Origin: Verrucomicrobiota bacterium | GTDB lineage: Bacteria > Verrucomicrobiota > Verrucomicrobiia > Verrucomicrobiales > Akkermansiaceae | NCBI GenBank assembly: GCA_008932955.1 | Contig: WBXE01000019.1 | Coordinates: forward strand, 1-19,829 | Direction of reading: 5' to 3' | DNA length: 19,829 nt | Shown: piece after piece, positions 1 to 6,406 of the stretch | Numbering within the stretch: the first letter of the stretch is position 1 | Layout: the number at the start of each line of letters is the position of its first letter | The notes under the pieces: generated by a model | Told to the model about the DNA's origin: nothing | Databases searched by the model: none | Seen by the model: the letters and a program-made list of their open reading frames with translations, nothing else | Position numbers and translations under genes: made by a program

Positions 1-1
1 G

Positions 2-1444
2 ATCGCCGAAGCCCGCGGCGAAAAAGTCCTGCTCGTGCGCAACGAGACCAGCCCGGAAGACCTTCGCGGCATGATCGCCGCCGAAGGCATCCTCACCGCC
101 AAGGGCGGCGTGTCCTCGCACGCCGCGCTGGTCGCCCGCCAAATGGGCAAGGTCTGCATCTGCGGCGCCTCCGCCGTGGAAATTGACTACGACAAACTCA
201 CCGTCACCGCTTCCGGTCAAACGTTCAAGGAAGGCGATTACCTCTCCATCGACGGCACCTCCGGTCTCGTGTACGGCGGCCAAATTAAATCAGCTCCGTC
301 CGAAATTATCACCGGCATCGTCGATGGCGACAAGGCCGCCAAGAAATCCGCCAAGTTCAAAAACTTCCTGCAGCTCATGGAATGGTGCGCCAAGGCCACC
401 AAGCTGGCTGTGCGCACCAATGCCGATACGCCCGAGCAGACTCGCATCGCTATGGCCTTCGGTGCCACGGGCATCGGCCTGACCCGCACGGAGCACATGT
501 TCTTTGAGGGCGACCGCATCGACGCGATGCGCGAGATGATTCTGGCCACCGACATACCAGCGCGCAAGGCCGCGCTGGCCAAGCTGCTGCCCTATCAACG
601 TGAGGACTTCACCGGCATCTTCAAGGCGCTCAAAGGCTTCCCTGCAACCATCCGCTTGCTCGACCCGCCGCTCCACGAGTTCCTTCCCCACACCAAGGAA
701 CAGCAACTCGACCTCTCGAAAAAACTCGGCGTCAAGGTCGACACCATCATCCAGCGCGTCGCCGACCTTCACGAGTTCAACCCGATGTTGGGCCACCGCG
801 GCTGCCGCCTCGGCATCGCCTATCCGGAAATCACCGAAATGCAGGCCCGCGCCGTCTTTGAAGCCGCCGCCGATGTGGCCAAAAAGAAAATCCCGGTCAA
901 ACCCGAGGTGATGATCCCGCTGGTCGGTTTCCAGAAGGAATTCGACCTGCAGGCCGAAATCGTCCACCGCGTCGCCAAGGAAGTCATGGCCGAGAAGAAA
1001 GTCACCTTTGACTATCAAGTCGGCACCATGATCGAAGTGCCGCGTGGTGCGCTCACCGCCGACCAAATCGCCAAGGGCGCCGAGTTCTTCAGCTTTGGCA
1101 CCAACGACCTCACCCAAACTGCGCTGGGCATCAGTCGCGACGATATGGGCAGCTTCTTGAACCCCTACATCGAGAACGATGTATTCAGCAAGAATCCCTT
1201 CGCCACCCTCGATGTCACTGGCGTTGGTCAGCTCATGGAAATCGCCGTCGCCAAAGGCCGCAGCACCCGTCCCAACATCAAGCTCGGCATCTGCGGCGAA
1301 CATGGCGGCGATCCGGAATCCGTCAAGTTCTGCCACCAACTCGGCCTCAACTACGTGTCTTGCTCGCCCTACCGCGTGCCCGTCGCACGCCTCGCCGCCG
1401 CTCAAGCCGCTATCGAGGACAAACGCGCCGCTAAGAAAAAGTAA
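2..1444 (+). CDS. ppdK: Pyruvate phosphate dikinase, C-terminal part (5' end outside window)
   Basis: Catalyses reversible conversion of pyruvate, ATP and phosphate to PEP, AMP and PPi in the cytoplasm. The frame is open from base 2, giving 480 residues; family members are near 870-900, so the ATP-grasp domain and start lie upstream. The visible part opens with the phosphohistidine swivel domain, where the catalytic His of the GGVSSHAA motif is encoded at 119-121. The PEP-binding TIM barrel follows, with the GHRGCRLG region and, near the C-terminus, the CGEHGG motif carrying the catalytic Cys and the YVSCSPYRVP signature. These together separate PPDK from PEP synthase and from PTS enzyme I. 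The residue two before the catalytic His, a regulatory Thr in plant and many bacterial enzymes, is Ser here. The gene faces the next one tail to tail. Identification is secure. Confidence 0.97.
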   Translation: MAEARGEKVLLVRNETSPEDLRGMIAAEGILTAKGGVSSHAALVARQMGKVCICGASAVEIDYDKLTVTASGQTFKEGDYLSIDGTSGLVYGGQIKSAPSEIITGIVDGDKAAKKSAKFKNFLQLMEWCAKATKLAVRTNADTPEQTRIAMAFGATGIGLTRTEHMFFEGDRIDAMREMILATDIPARKAALAKLLPYQREDFTGIFKALKGFPATIRLLDPPLHEFLPHTKEQQLDLSKKLGVKVDTIIQRVADLHEFNPMLGHRGCRLGIAYPEITEMQARAVFEAAADVAKKKIPVKPEVMIPLVGFQKEFDLQAEIVHRVAKEVMAEKKVTFDYQVGTMIEVPRGALTADQIAKGAEFFSFGTNDLTQTALGISRDDMGSFLNPYIENDVFSKNPFATLDVTGVGQLMEIAVAKGRSTRPNIKLGICGEHGGDPESVKFCHQLGLNYVSCSPYRVPVARLAAAQAAIEDKRAAKKK

Positions 1445-1497
1445 GCCCCCCATCCAAGCTGCCGGCGGCCCTCGGGCCCCGGCCCGTTCCAGCTCTC

Positions 1498-1527
1498 AAG
1501 CCGTTCCGCCATTCTGCGGGGCGGCTT
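1498..1527 (+). terminator. Hairpin downstream of ppdK, probable terminator
   Basis: Twelve bases at 1498-1509 pair with 1516-1527 around a 6-nt loop, with ten Watson-Crick pairs and two adjacent G-U pairs. On the opposite strand the two G-U pairs become A-C mismatches, so the stem is best for transcripts coming from ppdK. It lies 54 bp after the ppdK stop. The following bases (gttgcg) are not a real U tract, so an intrinsic terminator is plausible but not certain; it could also be a 3'-end stabiliser. Confidence 0.5.
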
Positions 1528-1633
1528 GTTGCGTAAGAGGACTATTTCTCTGTCCCCGAATCGCGCTCCTTCCCGCGGCGGTGACAATGTGCCAGCGCCG
1601 CGTGGCGAAGGGGCGGCTTGTTGTGGATAACAT

Positions 1634-2158
1634 TCACCAGCCGATGAGGCGGCTGACGGCCACGCGCAGTGCGACTTCGAGTACGGCGGCCTCGCCGTGG
1701 GTGATCGGAAGGGAGACTTTGCGCAGGGATTTGTCGGAGGCTTCCTGGCGCGAGATGCTTACGACGTAGGGGGCGCGTTCGGGGTCGTCACGCAGGGTCA
1801 GTTCAAAGGCGCTGTTGGCCTTATCAGTTTGGTGGAAGAGCTTGGCCAAGGGTTGGCGGCCCTGCAAGGTGGCAAGCACGGAGCCAATATCGGACAGCCC
1901 CCACTTCATGGTGATTTTGTGGTCCCAGTCGAATTGTTTGTCGCCGTTTTGGGCAGCAGCATCGACGAAGAGGGCGGCCTTGGTGGAGTTGAGGCTAAAG
2001 CGCAGCACCCCGCCGTTGCCACGGGAGTTGGGCTTGTAGATAGTGTAATCAGCGGCGCGTTCGGTGAAGCCCGTGAGGGGTGTCGTGGAGGCGGTGGGCG
2101 CAGAGGAGGCCGCGAGGCCCGGGGTGGGGGCGGTTGGATCGATAGCTGTGTCTTTCAT
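1634..2158 (-). CDS. Whirly-like (PC4/Whirly fold) ssDNA/RNA-binding protein, putative
   Basis: A 174-residue protein without signal peptide or membrane segment. Residues 1-35 are Ala/Thr/Pro-rich and probably disordered. From about residue 38 the sequence follows the plant Whirly domain as I remember it: an initial YTIYK (Whirly: SIYK), QFDW at 75-78 (QYDW), SDIGSVL at 89-95 (TEIGTLV), a Phe-His at 108-109, and the C-terminal PIT..E.AVL at 151-160 followed by LIGW at 171-174. Whirly proteins bind single-stranded DNA and act in organelle genome stability and transcription; the related MRP and PC4 folds bind RNA or ssDNA. The canonical KGKAAL ssDNA-contact motif is not recognisable, so binding is inferred. 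It has its own promoter, is convergent with ppdK and is separated by 249 bp from the Sel1-repeat gene. No Shine-Dalgarno precedes the ATG. Fold assignment is moderately confident; the cellular role is unknown. Confidence 0.65.
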   Translation of the reverse strand: MKDTAIDPTAPTPGLAASSAPTASTTPLTGFTERAADYTIYKPNSRGNGGVLRFSLNSTKAALFVDAAAQNGDKQFDWDHKITMKWGLSDIGSVLATLQGRQPLAKLFHQTDKANSAFELTLRDDPERAPYVVSISRQEASDKSLRKVSLPITHGEAAVLEVALRVAVSRLIGW

Positions 2159-2185
2159 CGGAGTTATTGGTTAGATTGCATACCA

Positions 2186-2214
2186 TATATAAACCGGCTA
2201 GTGAAAGAGCGCAA
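2186..2214 (-). promoter_or_regulatory. Sigma-70-like promoter of the Whirly-like gene
   Basis: On the minus strand TTGCGC (2214-2209) is followed after exactly 17 nt by TATATA (2191-2186). The predicted transcription start is near 2179, leaving a leader of about 20 nt before the ATG at 2158. The surrounding 2160-2250 stretch is clearly more AT-rich than the genes beside it. Confidence 0.55.
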
Positions 2215-2407
2215 GCAAAAAACTGTTCAAAAGAACAAAAAGGTCTTATTGAGTGATTCCCGCAATGGCAGCGCGCAGAACGTTGGCTAGAGCCTGGGTT
2301 CGATAAGCAGAGGGTCACAGCGAGCCAGAACGAGTGGCGACGGGTGGGCTCGGCCTGTCGCCCCGGGAAAAATCATCTCCAGCACCTAACGAGGCTGTCG
2401 GCCCCGC

Positions 2408-3958
2408 CTACTTGGTTTTTTTTGTCGGCTTGGGCGTGCCAGCGGGTTTGACATCGGCGGGTTTAGTGCCGTCGGGCTTGCCTGATTTAATCGCCTCGAG
2501 GTCTTGCTGGCCTTTGGCGCGTTGTTTGTCGTCGAATTTTTCAGCCAGGTCGCTGGCAAACTTTTTGGCGCTTTCCTCACCGCGTTCGGCGGCGAGGGTA
2601 GCCAGCGCCCAAGCTTTGGGCAGGTCGGCGGTCACGCCGGCACCTTTGGAGCAGAGGCGGGCAAGTGCGAGGGTGGCACCGGCATGGCCTTGATTGGCGG
2701 CGAGTGAATAGAATTGAACTGCGTTGGCAAAGTTTTGTGGCACGCCAGCGCCCTGTTCGAAGAGAGCACCGAGATTGTTTTGCGCGAGGGCCATACCGCC
2801 TTGAGCGGCGCGGGAGAGCCAAGCAACGCCGGCGGGGGCGTCGGCGACGGCGAGCTTGCCGGAGAGGTAGAGTAGGCCGAGTTCGTTTTGAGCTTCGGTC
2901 AGGCCGCCGGTTGCGGCGGACAGCAAATGGCTATAACCCGCCAGCAGGTCGGGTTTTGGCGCGGAAAGGCCCTTGACGGCGAGGCGGTAGTGAGCGGTGG
3001 GGTTGCCGGCTTTGGCGGCGCTTTCCAACAGACTCGCACCGCGGGCCGGATCTTTATCGGTACCCTTGCCTTCGGTATAGGCATCGGCGACGCGCAGGAT
3101 GCAATCCACTTGGCCGGCGTCCTTGCCGCGTTCGTAAAGAACGAGAGCAGCCTTGGGGTCCTTCTTGACGTTTTCCTCAAAGTCGCCGAGGGCGAGAAAA
3201 GCCGAGTATTCCTTGGCGTCGATCGCTTTCTTTAGCCACTCGCGGCCATCTTTTTCATTGCGGTTATCTTTGTCGCCATTGAGCAGGCGCGAGCCGAGGG
3301 CTACCATGGAGGAGACATCGCCGAGACCAGCTGCCTTGGTATAGTAGCCAAGGGTTTTTTTGAGGTCTTTTTTATCGGTAAAGCCGAATTGGCCTTCATG
3401 CAAGCGGGCGAGCAGCAGCAGCGAGGGGACATCGCCGGCGGTGGCGGCGGAGGTCCACCAAGTGACGGTTTTATCAAAGTCGGCTTCCTTGGTGAGACGA
3501 CCGCGTAGGTAGGCTTCACCGAGGATGCGGCCGGCCACTGCTGGATCGTCCTTGGAAGCCTTTTCAAGAGCTTCGCGGGCTTGGCTGCGTTCAGCCTCAT
3601 CCTCGGATGCGAGAAGGATGAACGACAGTCGGTAAATCGAATTCTTGTGGCCGGTGGCGGCGGCTTTGCGGTAGTTTTCGAGCGCTAACTCGCGCGAGGC
3701 CTCCAGCCCTTGGCCGGTTTCATAGGCATAGCCGATCAGGTAGATGGCATCCGCGTTGCCCTTTTCAGCGAGCGGCTTGGCAAGTTCGATTGCCTTGGCG
3801 TGGCGGCCTTCACGAAAGGCGGCGAGGGCATCCTTGGCAGGACTGTCGGCCTCAGCGGCAAGCGCCTCAGTGCCTCCTGCGGGAGGCGCAACGGCAGCCG
3901 GGAGCGGTGCGGCAAGTAGGATGGAGCAAAACGACAATAGTGGCAACTTCGTGAGCAT
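2408..3958 (-). CDS. Exported Sel1-repeat (tetratricopeptide-like) protein
   Basis: A 516-residue protein. Residues 1-22 form a signal peptide (basic start, hydrophobic LLSFCSILLAAPL core, AxA-like cleavage region), so the protein is probably periplasmic or surface-exposed. Residues about 40-475 are a chain of roughly ten Sel1-like repeats of 35-40 residues, seen from recurrent A..LG..Y..G.G....... A..W...AA..G.. patterns; clear examples are near 68-103, 285-320, 354-388 and 391-425. The last 40 residues are a Lys/Pro-rich low-complexity tail. Sel1 repeats form alpha-solenoid scaffolds that bind other proteins; the partner cannot be inferred. The gene lies 65 bp downstream of the EboD-like gene on the same strand and may be cotranscribed. 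Behind its stop, 2380-2397 can form a short bulged stem followed on the minus strand by five T residues, a weak terminator candidate. Confidence 0.88.
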   Translation of the reverse strand: MLTKLPLLSFCSILLAAPLPAAVAPPAGGTEALAAEADSPAKDALAAFREGRHAKAIELAKPLAEKGNADAIYLIGYAYETGQGLEASRELALENYRKAAATGHKNSIYRLSFILLASEDEAERSQAREALEKASKDDPAVAGRILGEAYLRGRLTKEADFDKTVTWWTSAATAGDVPSLLLLARLHEGQFGFTDKKDLKKTLGYYTKAAGLGDVSSMVALGSRLLNGDKDNRNEKDGREWLKKAIDAKEYSAFLALGDFEENVKKDPKAALVLYERGKDAGQVDCILRVADAYTEGKGTDKDPARGASLLESAAKAGNPTAHYRLAVKGLSAPKPDLLAGYSHLLSAATGGLTEAQNELGLLYLSGKLAVADAPAGVAWLSRAAQGGMALAQNNLGALFEQGAGVPQNFANAVQFYSLAANQGHAGATLALARLCSKGAGVTADLPKAWALATLAAERGEESAKKFASDLAEKFDDKQRAKGQQDLEAIKSGKPDGTKPADVKPAGTPKPTKKTK

Positions 3959-4023
3959 GGCCGGAGGCTAGGCGGGTATCCTGCCATGGCAAGTCGGAAA
4001 TCAAAAATTAAGCCGGGCACGGC

Positions 4024-5175
4024 TTAGGATCGGCTGCCAGAACGCCGGCGCAGTTCATCGATGCATTGATCCAGGAGGAGCTCATCCAAGTGGTGGACGT
4101 TGACGCCGACCCCAAGGTCTTGCAGGAGCAGTACGGTGAGTTGGCCGCCCAAGTGCTCGCGGAACTCATCCAGACCGGCGAAGATCCGGCGGCGACCCGA
4201 TTCGTCGCGCCAATCGAGGGCCGGATGGTAAGTGGTGAGTTGGAGTGCATCGAGCACCCGCAGGATGCGTGCGCCGGCGGCGGCAGCGAGGCTGCCTGCC
4301 TGCACGGAATAAAGGGTGTCGAGCGCCAAGCCGACCGATACGGCGGGGGCGTGTGGAAGTTGGTAGGCGGTGAGGCTTTCGAGTTTGTGAGCCGCCCAGT
4401 GGCCGAAATCCAGCGGCCGACTTGAGCCGCATTCGAAGGCATCGCCACCGCTGGCAATGTGGCCTACGTGCAGCAAGGCCGAGCGCTCGACGCAGATTTC
4501 CAGATGCGCCGGGTCGAGCGCGGCGAGGGCAGGTAGGTGGGTCTCGATCCAAGTAAAAAACTCCGGATCCTTGACCAAGGCGACCTTGACCGCCTCAATG
4601 AGACCGGCGCGGCAGTCGGCCGGATCCTGGCTGCGGAGGAATTCAAAATCATTGATGACGGCAAATGGCACCGCGAAGGAGCCGATCCAGTTTTTCTTAC
4701 CGTAGCCATTGATGGCGCATTTCACGCCGACCCCGCCATCGTCTTGGGACAAGGTGGTGGTGGGGAAGCGCAGCAGGCGCACGCCGCGGTGGGCGGTGGC
4801 CGCAGCGAAGCCCACCGCGTCGAGGAACGCCCCGCCGCCAATGGCCAGCACGTAGGAATGGCGGTCGATGCGGGCTTGGTCCAGGGTTTCCCAGACTTGG
4901 CGCACCAGCGCGTCATCGGCCTTGCACGCCTCGCCGCCCGGCAGCACCGTGCTGCCGCAGCAATCGACTGCGAGCCCGGCAAAGTATGCTGGCACGGCGT
5001 CGATCAGGCCGGGCCAGGCGGTGGCGACGGCCTGCTCGATGAAGACACAGGCGCGGCGGCCGCCACCTTCGTGAAGAATGTCCGCGAGATGCGGGTTTTC
5101 CGGGGCGAAGGCATTTCGTGTGAAAACGATGCGGTGGGTGAAAACAACGGGGATTGCGAAATTATGGCGGGACAT
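4024..5175 (-). CDS. eboD: Sugar-phosphate cyclase, EboD-like (3-dehydroquinate synthase family)
   Basis: A 383-residue cytosolic enzyme of the dehydroquinate synthase (DHQS) fold. The NAD-binding glycine motif GGGAFLDAVGF is at 113-123. FPTTTLSQDD.GVG.K at 137-152 replaces the RF-P-TTLLAQVDSSVGGK of true AroB. The three metal ligands of the family are in place: Glu194 in GLIEAVK, His259 in DFGHWAAHKLE and His275 in LPHAPAV. The opening VVFTHRIVFTRNAFAP, the GYGKKNWIG segment and SSRPLDFGHWAAH agree with EboD proteins of the ebo cluster, which is linked to transport or maturation of precursors to the periplasm, rather than with shikimate-pathway AroB. None of the other ebo genes (eboA, B, C, E, F) is in the window. 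The start ATG is 70 bp from the divergent Nudix gene. A different cyclase specificity is possible. Confidence 0.75.
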   Translation of the reverse strand: MSRHNFAIPVVFTHRIVFTRNAFAPENPHLADILHEGGGRRACVFIEQAVATAWPGLIDAVPAYFAGLAVDCCGSTVLPGGEACKADDALVRQVWETLDQARIDRHSYVLAIGGGAFLDAVGFAAATAHRGVRLLRFPTTTLSQDDGGVGVKCAINGYGKKNWIGSFAVPFAVINDFEFLRSQDPADCRAGLIEAVKVALVKDPEFFTWIETHLPALAALDPAHLEICVERSALLHVGHIASGGDAFECGSSRPLDFGHWAAHKLESLTAYQLPHAPAVSVGLALDTLYSVQAGSLAAAAGARILRVLDALQLTTYHPALDWRDESGRRRIFAGLDEFREHLGGQLTVLLLQDLGVGVNVHHLDELLLDQCIDELRRRSGSRS

Positions 5176-5245
5176 CAGCGCGCGACAGAGGTAGCGATGT
5201 TTGCGACGTTACGCCATTGTTTCTTTGAGCCATTTTAACCAACTC

Positions 5246-5764
5246 ATGTCAGAACCCGAGAAACTTTTTGAAACCCGCTGGCTCGCCATCTACCGGAGCG
5301 GTCGCTGGGACTATGTGCGCCGGCCCCAAGCGGATGCTGCGGTGGGCATCCTCGCCATCACGCCGGAGCGTGAGATCGTGCTCGTCGAGCAATTCCGCAT
5401 CCCGGTGCAGCAGCGCGTCATCGAGATTCCGGCAGGTTTGGTCGGCGATGAGGTCGCTTTCCACGGCGAATCGTTGGCCGAGACGGCGCGCCGTGAGTTG
5501 CTGGAAGAAACCGGCTACCGGGCGGAGGTCCTGACGGAATTGCTGCGCACGCCGACCTCGGCGGGGATGACGTCGGAATTTCTGCATTTGTTCCATGCCA
5601 CCGGTCTGAGCCGCGAGCATGCCGGAGGTGGCACCGGGGGCGAGGACATCATCGTGCATCTGGTGCCGCTAGCCGGGCTGCGCCCATGGCTGGCCGACCG
5701 TCAGGCCGAGGGCCTGGCTATTGACTGCAAAATCCACGCCGCGCTGTGGCTGGCCGGCCTGTGA
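5246..5764 (+). CDS. Nudix hydrolase, ADP-ribose pyrophosphatase type
   Basis: A 172-residue cytosolic Nudix protein. The frame is open from a TTG at 5201, but the ATG at 5246 is preferred because the MSEPEKLFETRWLAIY sequence that follows looks like the usual start of this subfamily and the upstream extension lies in the divergent promoter region. Family marks are VEQFR, the EIPAGL lead-in and the Nudix helix ESLAETARRELLEETGY with the metal-binding RE..EE. The loop between AGL and the helix is longer than usual (the motif Gly to the first Glu is 11 residues apart). The TPTSAGMTSEF segment corresponds to the substrate loop that ADP-ribose hydrolases carry after the helix. ADP-ribose or a nucleoside diphosphate sugar is the likely substrate. 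Divergent from the EboD-like gene; repeat copy A lies 37 bp downstream. Confidence 0.88.
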   Translation: MSEPEKLFETRWLAIYRSGRWDYVRRPQADAAVGILAITPEREIVLVEQFRIPVQQRVIEIPAGLVGDEVAFHGESLAETARRELLEETGYRAEVLTELLRTPTSAGMTSEFLHLFHATGLSREHAGGGTGGEDIIVHLVPLAGLRPWLADRQAEGLAIDCKIHAALWLAGL

Positions 5765-5801
5765 TCCTGGATTGTGGCAACGGAAATCACTTGGACGTTA
5801 G

Positions 5802-5909
5802 GGAGCCACCACATTTTGTGATGCTAACGGAAGGGCGGCCCGCGCATAATCACCGAAGCTCCGGGTCATGGGCCAACCTTCCGCACGACGACAGGAAGGT
5901 CGTCGCTCC
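5802..5909 (+). repeat. Intergenic REP/BIME-like element, copy A
   Basis: 108 bp, same family as 7787-7894 and 10258-10366. It starts GGAGCCACCACATT and ends in GTCGTCGCTCC. Its first hairpin has decayed relative to the other copies (GTGATG instead of GTGGTGG), while the terminal hairpin CGACGAC/GTCGTCG with a 6-nt loop is intact. The match between ends extends outwards here: CGTTAGGGAGC at 5796 and GCTCCTTAACG ending at 5915 are inverted repeats with one mismatch. It sits between the convergent Nudix and small membrane protein genes. Confidence 0.9.
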
Positions 5910-5961
5910 TTAACGAGCAGCATCCGAGCCAAGTTCGTCGGGAATGCGGCAGCCACCAGCC

Positions 5962-6336
5962 TCAGTAGCCGGGTAACTGCCGGGGAGTTTCCATGGTGGC
6001 CGGCAACGCCAGCGATAGCAGCACGCAGAGGCCGGTGAGTAGCAACACGAGCCAGCGGGTCGGATCCTGCTCCAAGACCTTGGCAAAGTAAAAGTAGGCG
6101 TTCTGCTGCGGCGAATCAAATAGCAGCGCCGGGAGGGTGAGAATCGCACACAGCAGCAGCGCTGGCATGCACATGAGCATCATGGCGGCGGCACATTTCA
6201 CGCTGATTTGCGACGTGAGCAATACTTTGGGCCCCTTAATGAAGGTGAGCTTGAGAATACCCCGCAGGCTCAAATCACCGTGGCTACGCAGACCTTGCGC
6301 TAGTCCGATCGGGCAGTTGGTAAGTATGTTTTTCAT
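5962..6336 (-). CDS. Small membrane protein of unknown function
   Basis: A 124-residue protein that I do not recognise. The N-terminal 48 residues are moderately basic and contain no signal sequence. Two hydrophobic stretches, about 50-73 (Met/Leu/Ala-rich, PALLLCAILTLPALLF) and 95-113 (WLVLLLTGLCVLLSLALPA), look like transmembrane helices joined by a polar loop DSPQQNAYFYFAKVLEQDPTR. The C-terminus is short and polar. The reading frame is supported by a well-spaced promoter directly upstream and by the hydrophobicity pattern. It is divergent from cca (71 bp between starts) and convergent with the Nudix gene, so it is probably a single-gene transcript. No Shine-Dalgarno is visible. Confidence 0.65.
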   Translation of the reverse strand: MKNILTNCPIGLAQGLRSHGDLSLRGILKLTFIKGPKVLLTSQISVKCAAAMMLMCMPALLLCAILTLPALLFDSPQQNAYFYFAKVLEQDPTRWLVLLLTGLCVLLSLALPATMETPRQLPGY

Positions 6337-6347
6337 ATCGATAAGTA

Positions 6348-6376
6348 TTTATACTATAAACGGCCTGGGCTGGCAA
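6348..6376 (-). promoter_or_regulatory. Sigma-70-like promoter of the small membrane protein gene
   Basis: On the minus strand TTGCCA (6376-6371) and TATAAA (6353-6348) are separated by 17 nt. The expected start of transcription is near 6341, only about 5 nt ahead of the ATG at 6336, so the mRNA would be almost leaderless. Confidence 0.6.
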
Positions 6377-6406
6377 GGATGATTTTCCTGATTTTTCTAG
6401 GTTGAA

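Noticed and set aside
290..1453. 387-codon open frame on the minus strand
   Set aside because: It is fully antisense to ppdK, has no family features, and such long frames are expected opposite GC-rich coding sequence.
2286..2316. tRNA T-arm-like sequence (GGGTTCGATAAGC)
   Set aside because: The flanking five bases do not pair, and no acceptor, D or anticodon arm can be built around it on either strand.
4537..5238. 233-codon open frame on the plus strand
   Set aside because: Antisense to the EboD-like gene, whose family motifs are clear in the other frame.
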